Assembly (NCBI GenBank): GCA_902702965.1
Contig: CACRXP010000035.1
Location: forward strand, 1,654,411-1,718,410
Length of the DNA stretch: 64,000 bases
Direction of reading: 5' to 3'
Source: Spirometra erinaceieuropaei
Lineage: Eukaryota; Platyhelminthes; Cestoda; Diphyllobothriidea; Diphyllobothriidae
Shown here: positions 37,516-55,900 of the stretch, piece after piece
Position numbering within the stretch: the stretch's first letter is position 1
How the letters are laid out: each line of letters begins with the position of its first letter
Translations under genes and position numbers: made by a program
Notes under the pieces: model-generated
The model's input: only the letters and a program-made list of their open reading frames with translations
The model's database searches: none
What the model was told of the DNA's origin: nothing

Positions 37516-38125
37516 TTGAACTTGTCAATGTCTTCATGTTCTATACATGTCCTAATTGCGATCGCACTTTCGCTGGTCGGTCACATGCGAATCCATCGCA
37601 CAGCGACTGACGATCCACTGCCTGGGGCGCATGCCTACACCCTCCGCAACCGCCCCCACTGTCCAAGTTGCCCACACACATTCATACACCACATGGGCCT
37701 ATTTGGCCACATGCGTTTAAATGAGAGTCGGTGTGGCCGCAGCCGCCACACACCAAGGACATCCAGCACACCCACTATGCCTAGTCCCACACAAACTCCG
37801 TCGCTTAGCGCGCCCACCGCCATCAGCTCCACCATTACCAACACCGAAGCTGATGCTGGCACTGCGGCTTCTCATTTCCATACGGTCACCATTCATTCAC
37901 CTCACGCATCAGCCTGGCCGGTCACTTGCGGATCCGCCGAACAGACACTGGCGAACCAGTGCCTGGGGCACAAACCTACACTCGCATTATCCGCCCCCAC
38001 TGCCCACATCGCATGTCCACATTTATTCGCCGCATGGGTCTACTAGGCCACATGCGCGTCCACGAAAACCTGATGTAGACAACCGCCGGCTAAATCCCAC
38101 CATCACATACTGCATCAACTGCGTC
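37516..38125 (+). pseudogene. C2H2 zinc-finger tail of a cestode-type retroelement, two copies
   Basis: Two related segments follow each other. The first reads YTCPNCDRTFAG, DDPLPGAHAYTLRNRPHCPS, TFIHHMGLFGHMRL, so one finger is damaged and one is C2H2-like. The second, after a frame change, reads GHLRIRRTDTGEPVPGAQTY and TFIRRMGLLGHMRVHEN. The spacer is Ser/Thr/Pro-rich (SSTPTMPSPTQTPS). I recall the finger/GEPVPGA.TY/MGLLGHMR repeat as very common in diphyllobothriid tapeworm genomes, at the end of retroelement-derived ORFs. The frame is broken, so this is a fossil, not a transcription factor gene. Confidence 0.6.
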
Positions 38126-38737
38126 CACCGCGCACCAAATTAACCGACCGCAAGCACCCAAATGCCATCTGTCATGCAGTTGGGAAGTGTGCGTCTCGGC
38201 TTCGTCTCCATGCGGACCCTATCCTGCATGTGTTGTCGGCGAATGAGACGAAGACGTTGCGTCGATCACCGTGACTCGGAAGGCAGCCGACTGACTCCCC
38301 AACTCAGTCCATGCACTCTGCCCCGTTGTCATGTGTGTTGTGTTGAGTGGCGGACTGGTGGGCTGAGAGCCAGGCTGTCACGGTCCCCTCTCAAGCGATC
38401 CCCGACACTGTTCTGCATGTAAGGAGAGTTTTGTGTGTGTGTGTGTGTGCTTTATGGGTCGTGTCTTTCTGTCGACGACTGTTTGGTCACCCAAACTTGA
38501 AGGGGTGGCGGCCAAGGTTAAATGCAGGGCTACGTGTCGCCCTTCTAGGTCAAAGGGCCTGAAAACGTGTGCTATGCCGGTATCAACAAACCATGGCCCT
38601 CGCAGCCTGGTATGCGCTGACAGTTCCCTGTGGACAGATGCGCGTGTCCTCCCGATGGGTATACAGATGGTGGGCATGGCTGCCCAGTTATCATCGTCCT
38701 TCTGACTGCAGTTGGATAATATTGTTGTTTTTGGTGA
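38126..38737. other. Stretch after the zinc-finger fossil; contains (TG)n
   Basis: A pure (TG)n microsatellite of 18 bases lies at 38432-38449. Open frames occur on both strands through 38160-38815, but they shadow each other and show no motif. Confidence 0.5.
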
Positions 38738-39018
38738 AAAATCCTGGTCAAATGTATGTTGTGAACCAGGCGGTGTGGTGGCGCACCTAGGTGTGGGTCC
38801 GGTCGTGCCAGCCACACACGCCCTCCACGTCTGCGGTCTTCTTGACTCTGTCTAGACTTCGTGCCCAGGTGGGGGGGTGGGGGTGGGGAAGCGGGAGTGC
38901 GGTAGATGCTGCGCAAGTTTACTATCGTTAAAAACTTATCCATGCGCAAGCCCCTGTGCCTGCCGCACCTAGCTCTGTAGCACACGGTGGACATCGTCGG
39001 AATCGACGGTCGAACTGT
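38738..39018 (+). repeat. Unnamed G-rich dispersed repeat, copy 1
   Basis: Same element as 48500-48745 (plus), 57087-57395 (minus) and 60330-60600 (minus). Shared blocks in order: GGTGTGGTGG and CACCTAGGTG (with copy 3), GTCTTCTTGACT, a run of G triplets and longer, TGCGGTA, GCTGCGCAAG, then GTGGACATCGTCGGAATCGA near the end. The G run here (38871-38895) is G7-T-G5-T-G4-AAGC-G3. No open frame and no tRNA promoter boxes are evident. Confidence 0.75.
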
Positions 39019-39059
39019 AAGGCAAAAAACGGTATTCGAGGTCGGCTTGTGGCATGGCG

Positions 39060-40860
39060 ACCGAGGTTGCTACAGTTTATTACTGGTGTGTTAAAGTCAC
39101 TCGTAATCATAACATAAAGTCAACTGGAGAATTTCTCCAAATGCTCCAGTGGATGTGTGTCGGCCATTCTGTGTGTCCCCGTGGTTTGTAGGCGGTGAAT
39201 ACCTCGAAACACAAAGAACGAGTAGCCTTGAGCTTTAGCCAGGTAGCTTCCCTGCTGCACGCGTGCTTATTGAACTTTCCTGACGTCAATAGGATTTCTT
39301 TTGCCCTTACAGTCATTCCAACATCATGTCGGTCTTCGCTGTCCCTCTGATATGCCCGTTGTGTATCAAACACTGCTTGACTGTCACGAACTATACTTGA
39401 CGATTGGATTATGGCCATTGCTATCAAGTCCGTAGACAGTCATGACATATTCTAAGTTCATCAAGTTTGGATTCCAAGCTTTAGGCATTTGTATACAAAC
39501 ACCTCAGTATCGATCCAACCGAATTTCTTACTGCGCTTGTCACGGTTATAAGCCTTGCTGCGTCCGTTTTGATGCCATTTTCGTAGAACTGTCCCATTTC
39601 TTGATACGTCTCATCAAGTGCGGTTTTTAGACCAGATCGCTAAGCGATAAATGTTTGATTCTATCGTCACGTTGGCGGCTTGTTTCACAACGGTGTCTGA
39701 GTTAGTTGAAAAACTATCGTGGTCCTTAATATTATTGCCTGCATCTGAAGGACTTTCCCCGCTGCTATCCAGATTGTGTCCGCTATCCCTCAGTCTTGAT
39801 TTTAACTCCCAAATAAGTCTCCGACCTTTTAAACGTCCCGCTAGAGAGTAGTCAGGTTGACAAATTCTCTTTATGAGAGTTTTCTAGGCAGACACTTCTG
39901 AATAAGACCGACTTGATTCACAATTTTCTTTCCAGCATATTTTGAGTGGTCGCAGTCGAAGTTTCCCTGTCTCGCTCACATCACTTTTACAGACCGGGAA
40001 TGCTCTCAAAACACTTAATTTCGCGTCAGGGTGGAATAACAGGTTTATTTGGGCGTGGAAAAAACGAGTTCGCTGGGGCAGGATTATTAAGTCTACTTGA
40101 ATTTTTTCAGGTAAGTCCTGAAAAATTAATCCTCCTGATATTCTCTGATTTGGTTTTCAGGAGAATTCTCCGTATGAAAACGAGGATTATTTGTACAGTC
40201 CGCTTCTGAATTTCGTGTAGCTGTTTTATACTAAGTGTCGCGATAGATCCACCAGGGTTATTTTCACCTCAGGCTGCTCTCGTGGCGTTTTCTCATTATC
40301 CAATCACAAGTTCCCGTTTTCGTGCCAATTTGAGTGCTTTATAGAACAGTCTGAGTAGTTGAAAGGACACGTTGGCAACAGCAGGCCTGGCCAGCCAGTT
40401 ATATTACCCTTTGCTACAAAAGGACGTTCGTCATTTACACCTAGGAGCGCAGTCGAGGTAGCTCCTGCGACATTATTAACCACGACAGATAATATATTTG
40501 TGCCATCGAGCAGGTTATCTTCTATAGGAATCTGATCAGTCTCTATCAGTGGATTCGTTAACGTCATCTTACAGTCACTGGAACTCGTGTCTGTACCTAC
40601 AGGACCATTGCCTGTACTTTGCTTTGCTCCTGAGCGTCTTCAAATCTGCAAACTCGTTTTAGATTTTGTTGACTTTGGGCAGAATAGACGCACATCCTCG
40701 TATCCATGTCTTTAGCGACAAGTATGGTTTTTTGCTGGCTGCCGGTCGCCGGCTAAAGCTGTAAAGAGACTGCGCGCAAATCTTGGGTTCGGAGTTAATA
40801 CCTATAGGTTTTACTTCAAGCGAATTGTCAATGTTGGCCGTGCTACTGCCGTTGAATTAG
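39060..40860 (-). pseudogene. Degraded CR1-type LINE, ORF1 and endonuclease only
   Basis: Collinear with about 29350-31230 of the near-intact CR1 element. 39107-39427 (minus) carries decayed endonuclease (AYQRDSEDRHD, EATWLKLKATRSLCFEVFTAYKP). 39440-39530 matches the ORF2 start region. 39640-40860 matches ORF1 sequence such as GAAATTTTGAG-type and CTTCAAATCTGCAAACTC-type blocks. The RT half is missing on the 3' side, the reverse of normal LINE 5' truncation. It ends about 200 bp upstream of the Rab2-like start codon. Confidence 0.7.
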
Positions 40861-41069
40861 TGAAAGTCCCTATAAGCTGGACTGAGAACATAGACATACC
40901 CTTGGTTTCGCGACAGAAAAACAGCATAATATACAGGAGTTTGAATCGTGCATCTATAACCATGAAATTTTGCCACTTGAAATAAAAGTGACCTAAATAT
41001 CTTGGCCTCGCATCGGCTACTAAAACGATGTCCATTATTTAAAAATGTCTTTCAGTCTACTTAGTTGCG

Positions 41070-48499
<7,430 letters not shown>

Positions 48500-48745
48500 T
48501 TGCTGAAAACCTGGTCGATCGCGAGCGGCCTGACGTGTGGGGCACGCGTAGGCGAGCCGCTGCGCCCTATCCCACCTCCGTCCTTCTTGACTGTCTTGAC
48601 ACCAGACCCGGGTAGGTGGGGGAGGAGAGAGTGCGATATATGCAGTGCAAGCCTGTTGACACCGTAAACTGATTCACATGCAAGCCACCGTCACCGTATG
48701 CACCCTGCTTTCGGGGCAAACGGTGGATCTCATTGCTAGCGATGG
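48500..48745 (+). repeat. Unnamed G-rich dispersed repeat, copy 2
   Basis: Same order of blocks as copy 1: CGTCCTTCTTGACTGTCTTG, GGGTAGGTGGGGGAGGAGAG, GTGCGATATATGCAGTGCAA, then GCAAACGGTGGATCTCATTG. The 5' part (before about 48540) and the far 3' end are more decayed than in copies 1 and 3. Confidence 0.65.
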
Positions 48746-50254
48746 CTGAATTGTCCTTTTTGATGTTCCCGTGCTCGCTAAGGTATTCCCTCTCACCTCT
48801 GTGCGAGTAGTGAATGTATGTTAACGGTGAGCGCTGGTGTACGATGTTGTCAGCGACGTTGGATTGGGCAGCTTTCGGAAAGATGTTGTCAGCCTTATGT
48901 GGTCGCTGCCTCGTTTTGGCTTCCTGAATTCTTTTGCCTAGAATGTTGTACCTATGCCCTTAACGGCCAGATCGGTGTGTTTCCTGACCCTGAGCCAGTC
49001 AGCCAGGCCTTCAAATTGATTCCAAATCATGCAACCTTGGTCTTGCCCCGATCTGTGGGGGTGTTTGTCAACATTACACCAGAAGGATCGATTTAGCAGG
49101 CGTTCGCCGGTCATCGTCATCTTAAAAACACGCAGAAACAGTCGCGACAAAATTTTTTTAAATATTGGATTTCCAAAGGGGGATTGTGTCTGTCGAAGTT
49201 CAGCTAGGCCACTTGCTACTTAGTGTAGTAGGCCCCAGTTTTCCAACCGAACCTGAAAAAAAACTTGTCTTGAGGACTTTACGCCGAGTTCAGGGGTTTA
49301 TTTCTGAGGGTTGACAGCGGATGTGACCATACACCGGAAGGCATGCTAAGAAGGGCACTAATGAGCGAAAACCCTCGCTCCCTGTGTTAGGCAACAGCAC
49401 AAAATCGGTAAGACATGCGCCTGGCCTTTTAAACACCTCGTGCTGGGAGTATGCTAGTTCAAGCTGCCCTTATCAGATAATTGTAAATACCTGATGTGAT
49501 ACGGTATTTTACTTATTTCCCCGCCCATCAATAAAAATAATTTCTTCATGCCTACTATTAATTTTTGAAATGTGTAATACTAGGTCATATTGTTTTGAAT
49601 TAAATGCTGAAAGTAGTATTGCAGATTTATGCGTATACCCAGACAAAGTCATAAGATATATAAATTACGAATTTCTAAAGAATATTTAGCATTTCCAAAT
49701 CTATAATAACGAAACCACCCTTTCTCAAATGTGGTAGGTACAGAAGAATTACTAGTCACTCGTCTCAAGTCAAAAAGTCACTACGTCTGCATAAGTACCA
49801 AAGGAGTAGGAAATTCCTCATCGGAGATCACTTTTCAGGCATTACACTTGGTACCCTAGAACCGCTCACAAGTGAAAATTCTCAGGCCACGAGAAATAAG
49901 AATAACAAGGCATTAATTTTTGTCATTGCAAACGTGTTTATACAACGGTTCCCATTTGAGTGAGCGCTTTCGCATTTAGTTCTGTAGTTCATTAGTTGCA
50001 GCATTCCGTATGAAGATGCGTGTTGGTATATCGCGTGTTGATTGCGAATTGTTTGCGCTCGCACACCTCGCGTGGAAAGTCATGTGCTGACCTAAAGTTT
50101 ATCCGCCAGACAACGTTCGGCCTGTTCGTTCGCATTTCGTTTATAATTTAAGAAATGTCTAGGCTCCACGAGCGAGACTCGCATCGTCGGCGTCTACTAA
50201 AGAAAGGCCGAGAATTTTGTGAAGCCATACACTCAGCTGAGTCATGCATTAATC
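48746..50254. other. Stretch without a supported gene
   Basis: At 50155-50275 a start codon opens about 40 codons of basic, plausible protein (MSRLHERDSHRRRLLKKGRE) before SINE sequence takes over. It could be a first exon or a chance frame. 48938-49150 (minus) is another short unassigned frame. The rest is A+T-rich and featureless. Confidence 0.4.
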
Positions 50255-50490
50255 GCCGTATTGAGTTAGACGCCACGCCAGCCATACCAAACCCCGAAGT
50301 GTCGAACATCTGGGGCTCTATCACTCGACCTGTTGGTTAGAAGTCCAACACCTCTAACCAATGAGCCACGGGTTCGTTGTCATGTCGATTGTGATTGAGG
50401 ATATACAATGGTAGAAGTGCGCTCACCGATAGTGTTACGAAACTCACTCGTCCCGTTGTGCCTTAGTCCTCTATCTCCCTCTCGAGTCCA
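50255..50490 (-). mobile_element. tRNA-headed SINE, head plus preceding tail (minus)
   Basis: On the minus strand: a tail-type block (CGAGTGAGTTTCGTAACACT and GGTGAGCGCAC, 50401-50475) followed by a tRNA-like head (ACCCGTGGCTCATTGGTTAG, then GTTGGACTTCTAACCAACAG, 50285-50385). The box B region is degraded (GTGATAGAGCCCC). The tail-then-head order suggests two tandem SINE units or a SINE with a conserved 5' leader. Confidence 0.7.
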
Positions 50491-50650
50491 TCCAGTCTTC
50501 CTTTGTCTTTGTCGGCAATATTACTCTGCCTATATTACGCGCCGATCTGCGGCTGCTGGTTGGACTCGAGAGAGAGAGAGTCCCAAGGCACAGCGGGACA
50601 AGTGGGTTCCGTAACACAATCGGTGAGCGCCTCCTCTACCATCATATGTA
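50491..50650 (+). mobile_element. SINE body fragment (plus)
   Basis: Plus-orientation body without head: TTTGTCTTTGTCGGCAATAT, CTGCCTATATTACGCGC, GGCTGCTGGTTGGACTCGAG, then CGGGACAAGTGGGTTCCGTA and GGTGAGCGCCTCCTCTACC. It lies between two minus-oriented copies, making an inverted arrangement. Confidence 0.7.
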
Positions 50651-50654
50651 TATA

Positions 50655-50945
50655 TATAATGATACAGGGGCGCTCCCCGATCGTTCTTACGGAACTCACT
50701 CGTCCTGTTGTGTCTTACAGGTTCTCTCTCGAGCCCAACCAGCAGCAGCACAGCGGCGCATGATATAGGCAGTATGTTACTACCAACAAAGACAAGGGAG
50801 ACTGGAATGGGTATTTGTGGCTTATTAGCCGTCGTCAGCCAGTCATACCCAACCCCGAAGTGTGGAACACCTGGGGCTCGAACCCGTGACCTGTTAGCTA
50901 GAAGTCCACACCTCTAAACCTCAGTGTTGTGGTTAGGACCTTGCT
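50655..50945 (-). mobile_element. tRNA-headed SINE, apparently full-length (minus)
   Basis: On the minus strand the tRNA-like head GGTTTAGAGGTGTGGACTTC, CTAACAGGTCACGGGTTCGAG and CCCC (box B) occupies about 50940-50875. The body with the CCATTCCAGTCTCCCTTGTC block and TACTGCCTATATCATGCGCC follows, then the CTCGAGAGAG and GGACGAGTGAGTTCCGTAAG tail. The anticodon-loop region resembles a tRNA with CTTCTAG. Pol III boxes A and B are both visible. Confidence 0.75.
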
Positions 50946-51184
50946 AAATCTCATTCTCATCTCCCTGTTGCGCTCTTTGTGAGCTACTTACGTGCGCGTA
51001 GATGTGTATGGCAGTTGGTTATACCGTACTCCCGACTTAGGTACTAGCTAAAAGCTTAAACAAGTGCCTCGCCGGTGTTTCTGCTGCCACATGACGCAGC
51101 TGCGAGAGGCTTGGCTCCTCAGTAGCTACCCAAGCCTTATATATGTGTTCACTCAGGAATGGGCGCACACGATCCATTGGCTTC
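50946..51184. other. Short gap between SINE cluster and foldback copy 2
   Basis: No coding signal or repeat identified. Confidence 0.4.
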
Positions 51185-51800
51185 ACGAAAAACCACATTC
51201 AGCAAAAAATCACTACTTTAGTAGGATTTTTCCACCGATTTTGGGTACCTTTGCAAATCCAAGTTTGTTTTACAAAAAGCATGCACAAAATACTCATACT
51301 CATGTGGTAGCAAATCACGGCTTCTTTAAATTTTATACTTGAAGAAGGGACGAATTGTAGTTTTAAAAAACTTTGTGGCTATGATATCTTTAAGACCGTG
51401 AAATATCTATTCATGCAGTATCGCATCTACACATTTATTAAGATTGTTTGTGCAGTGTACAACATGGGTAACTCAGCTACAAAGTTGTATTTACCGTTTA
51501 GGGTATATTCTTGATGGCATAGAGGAATGCATGATTTTACTTGCTCGAAAGTATGCGGCATGGAGTTTTTAGACCCTAAGAGCGAGTGCAGCTGCGGATC
51601 GGGTTATTTTTAAAGTCGAAAGACGCCCTTTCTTAGAGTATGTAAATGCGAAGACGTAATTTTCTGTCAAAAATATAAGGAGTGTTTCCCGTATGTTTGT
51701 CGTAAAATATATTTGAATTCATTACGGCATCAAAAATAACATGTAACTTAAGTAGCCATTTTTACCGAATGGAGTTTCTGTAGGCGACGAAAGAGAAACT
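51185..51800. mobile_element. Foldback element, copy 2 (diverged)
   Basis: Same plan as 14297-15246 but more decayed. The left arm starts at CAGCAAAAAATCACTACTTT and runs through ATACTTGAAGAAGGGACGAA and AGTTTTAAAAAACTTTG. The centre shares GAAATATCTATTCATGCAGT-type and GAGGAATGCATGATTTTAC-type blocks with copy 1. The right arm carries GCGAAGACGTAATTTTCTGTC, a TTTCCCGTATGTTTGTCGTA block and CTTAAGTAGCCATTTTT, complementary to the left arm. Outer arm ends are too diverged to place exactly. Confidence 0.6.
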
Positions 51801-54800
51801 TATTGTAAAGTTCCCGTCTTAGCGTGACTGCGGTATCTTTGGATTTTGTTGCATGATAATCCTACAACCCTACCTCTGTAGTCCTTTCTAATCGAAAACA
51901 CATTCCGAAATTTCGGTACTGTAGTTAGTTGTGGGATTTGAGTGTTGAGAGTAAGCGGGCCAGAAGCTGCCATTCCAGTCCGTACTATCATAGTTGTGTC
52001 TTCTCGGAACCACAGCTGTTACTGTCTCTGGACTGTAATGCCTATAGTACGTGGTCCAAGCTTGTAGTTAAGAGTTCTGCATTTTCCATTATCTGCTTCT
52101 CTTCCAACTTGACAAAATTCTCTCACGATTTGGTCACCTCTCGTAGCTCCCGATCTGTTTTGCAAATAATCTGAAGCTCAGTTGAGTGCGTAACTCCTTA
52201 TCAGAGCCCTCTTATTAACGTTTCCTTATCCGTGTCCTCAACCATTCTCTCCTTCATCCTGACAGGATAGTGGCATAAGGCTGGGACCGCAGGCTCTCCT
52301 GACCGCTCCTCAAAGCCTTCCCTCAACACTGCCTCGACCAAACCGAAATCGCAGATGTTGCTGACAGTACCCCTGCCTCTTTATGCCCGCACTTACCAGC
52401 TGGCTTTCATCTTGTGATGCTCTGCCCCCTCCCCCGGAGTGGGCTGGCGGAGACCAGCTACTTTTTTTTATCCATCTTACTCTTCCTGCGCAAATATTTT
52501 GTGGTTTTTTTTCTGACGAAAAAGACAACCAGCCAGTTTTATTACCATTCTTTCACTTTTCTGTCGCCTTGACCTCGCATATGTTGATTACTACTTTGAG
52601 CGCCGCCCGTCGTCTGATTGATTTTTTAGATGACTTTTATGCAAAAGCAGTATATCTTATATGCCTTTGATAACCGGCCTTCTTGCATTCCTTGTCCTCT
52701 TTTTCACAGTGACTTTATCTGATGTGATCTTTTCCAAGTCTGCACTAATGTCAGATTAGGCTTGAAGATGAAATGAGTTTCCTTCACCTATAATGGATTC
52801 TCTGCGTTATTCTCCTGGTGTTGGATGGTTTGCTTTTGTGTGCATTTCGTGTTCCCTACTTAGCGCAAGGCACTCATCAGCCCTATTCTGGTTGGCATTA
52901 CGACCCCACAGTTCGGCTGAATTTTATTGCTGTCATCGAGCTGTCAGTTAAGAGTGAAAGGAATGGGCGTCAGTGTCCTCGCAACAATATGTGCATGTGT
53001 GAGGGAGAACGCTTCTTCTATGAAGTACATAAATTTTCCAGTGAAAAACATTAAACGTCACGATCCAACATACCCCAATAGTGCATATTTCGTTACTGCC
53101 AAACCAAACAGTTCCAGCAAAAAGTTTATTTCTCCCCAAAGATATAGTAGTATGAACAGTACATGGGTGTCATTTATTGGCACGAATAGACAAGAAATCT
53201 ATTTGCAGTGGGCCGTTTCAGGTTGTTGTGGTAAGCGAAAAGGTATCCATGAGTGGAGAAACAGGGAAAAATATCGGTGCAGTTTTCAAGGCTTGTCAAA
53301 AATTATACCAGACACAAGCCCAAGTCTGCAGCTTGCCACTCACCATGTTTTTCTGGGGGGTTTAAATTTGGAGAAGTATGGTAAAGCCCTCATCACTCGA
53401 AGGCGGTCCGAGCCATCTGGGGATGAAAGCCTGGGCATCCCAGTCACGAGATCTTAAAATGACAGCAAAAATGCTTACTGAGAACGTTCAAGTAGATGTT
53501 TTACGGAGAGGGGATTATATCTTGGGGAGTGATGGGTTTGAGAGGACGTGACCTCGCCTGTTCAAGTCTGTCTTGCGCCAGCTCGCAACCAGTGGAATTT
53601 TAAGTGTAGGAAGGGTTTTGGACTCAAGAGAGAACAAGGTTACATGTGAACCCGAGACTTGTGTGAGCCGGGTCGAATATGCCGATTCCAAGACAGAGGT
53701 GGGTAGCCGGTGAAATTCGCGAGAGGATGCAGTTTCAGGCATTTGCAGCGGCTGAACCCTGTCTCCGACAATGCTAGCCAAAGATCCGACCGTTACTACT
53801 GATATGCTATACCAGCGAGACTCTTCGAGCATTCAACAACATTCCCTCCGGAAATGAACAATGCTCGAGGAAAAGGGTCAATATGTTAAGGAAATATTTC
53901 TAATACAGTGTTAATAACTATTGAACAAGTGGAATTCTTTTTTTCTGGATTAGGTTCCGGAGGCAAAATTTTTTGTTACAAGTATTTATGAAGTTAGCAT
54001 TTGGTGAAAACCTTTCTCACGTCAACTGGTGCTTTGCAGTTCATCTCTATGAGTGACTAATTTTTCATGAAACTGTAATTTTTATCCGTAAATCTCATCG
54101 AAAAATGGTCTCCGAAAACCGCAGGTCAACGAACTATCTACAACACACTCCTCAAGTCACCCAGGTCACGCAAGTTTTGGATGGTTTTCTTCCAAAATTG
54201 GTTGGATTGGATGGTGTCATGAGCGATATTTATAGCAAGAAAAGCCGCACAAAACTTAACGCGCAACTGACAAGTTTGCAACCCCCTGAAGTCTGCCAGT
54301 TAGAATGTTTCCTACAGTTCGTGGTACGGACCTCAATGCTGATCTGGTTTTTGGCTGTGCCGCTCAGATTTTGGCGAATTATTGAGACGAGCAATACTGA
54401 TTGGGTAGGGATTTCGCGTTATGCGAAACGAGTGTTCGGTTTTTTATGGCATTTTGCGTGCGCCTTGAACTGCCACCGATATGGCAGACGCGTAGCTTCA
54501 TACCTAGCATACTTAACGACCATTAATTGTAAGTGATTGCGTCTAGAAACGATTTCACAATCATAAATTACCCTTGGCAAGCTCATCTCAAATTAAAGGT
54601 GTTTTGGCTCCGTTTCTCACAAACTGTTATAGAAATCTCCAGACATTAGAAATGTGTTCAATGCCAAACATCTACCACGGCTATCATGGCGTATATGAGG
54701 TTCGCCCTGCAAACACAGTCGACTACTTCAAAAACCGCTGACACAACTTCAGAAGGCTTAGAATTTACAACTAAGAGGAGTGGATTGCAGTCACAGACGA

Positions 54801-55439
54801 ATGGTGCGTTGAACTAAACACGGATTCGTCTCCTTAGACGGTAAGATGGGAATAGTCTCTATTTTGCGTAGCTGACAGGCGTATATGTTGAAAATGTTTA
54901 GTATAAATCCCCACTTGGCGGTTGTTGTCTATACATGTTTACACAATTCCCCGGCTTGCGTTTACCCTTAGATTCCGTGTACTTGCTGCTGAAAATGAGT
55001 GAAGTTTGTTCTTACTGATTAAGCGATGCCCCACGTCCAGTTCTCTCTCTCACACAGAACTTCACAACAGGTGGAGGAAGTTTAGATCACTTGCGTAGCT
55101 CACTATTCGTCGCGATATATATTTGTTAGTTGCAATTCAGTAGTGGACGACTGTGGAACGTCTGGCCACCAAGTTGCAAAATCCACAAGAAAACACTGAT
55201 TGCGGCCGCGTAGACCGAAGTTACTGGCCTTTAGAAACGAATATCACCAAGCTTTCTAAAAAAGTTTTACATTATCGGCCGTCTGCATAAAGTAACGAAT
55301 GCGAGAACCCGCGACTGGTTAAAATATTCTCTGATGTCATTGTTAAACTGCCGCATGGCATGAAGCCGTATTTCGAATCAGGCGTAAAAAATATCGAAAA
55401 TTACAATGCATTTCTACATGGTAGGGCGACGCGCACTGA
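51801..55439. other. Stretch with two unassigned open frames
   Basis: Two plus-strand frames stand out. 52927-53457 (176 codons, Lys/Ser-rich, no motif known to me). 54105-54536 (143 codons, starting MVSENRRSTNYL and including QVLDGFLPKLVGLDGVMSD and an aromatic hydrophobic stretch MLIWFLAVPLRFWR). The second has a near-upstream ATG and unusual length for this composition, but no domain I can name. Neither has visible flanking splice evidence. A short CC-ending reading at 54972-54992 is discussed as a possible Rab2-like last exon. Confidence 0.35.
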
Positions 55440-55900
55440 TGGCATCATGATAATCAGTCGTCTCGTCATGCCTTGGGTCTTCCTCTCTCTCGAGCCCAAC
55501 CAGCATCGCACGGCAGCGCGTAATATAGGCAGAGTTACATTACCGACTAGAGATACTGGGCTGGCGGAGGCTCAAGAAAAGTCCTGAGACTCAACGAGAC
55601 TAGTGAGTTCAGTAACGTGAACGTGCACGTCTCCCTACCATTATTAATATACCTGATCGCAACCGGTTGGAAAATGTGTCCGTGGCTCAGTGGTTAGGGC
55701 GTTGGACTTCAAGCAAACAGGTCGCGAGTTCAAGCCTCGGGGGTTGCCTATCGGGAGATTGGGTAGGGCTGGCGGATTGCGGCCAACAGGCCAAAAATTG
55801 CCATTCCAGTCTCCCTTGTCTTTGTAGGTTATGCTATTCTGCCTACATTTCTTCACATGTTCAAATCTCCAGACGCTGTCATATGCACTAAATAGTGCAG
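55440..55900 (+). mobile_element. SINE cluster: inverted body fragment and tRNA-headed copy
   Basis: 55480-55560 holds a minus-oriented SINE body (CTCGAGCCCAACCAGCATCG, GCGCGTAATATAGGCAG). 55585-55670 holds a plus-oriented tail. 55679-55740 is a plus-oriented tRNA-like head with box A TGGCTCAGTGG (55683-55693) and box B GAGTTCAAGCC (from 55726). The body that follows has GGGTAGGGCTGGCGGATTGC and CCATTCCAGTCTCCCTTGTC to about 55870. The sequence diverges soon after, so the body is incomplete. Confidence 0.75.

Noticed and set aside
38378..38994. Overlapping 140-145-codon minus-strand frames
   Set aside because: Mutually overlapping with plus-strand frames, running through a dispersed repeat and a (TG)n tract; no motif.
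54340..54480. Resemblance of a hydrophobic stretch to the telomerase T motif
   Set aside because: Spacing and key aromatic/acidic residues do not fit, and no neighbouring telomerase motif is present.
55679..55740. tRNA gene call
   Set aside because: Boxes A and B are present, but the sequence is one of several copies with a shared non-tRNA body, so it is a SINE head.
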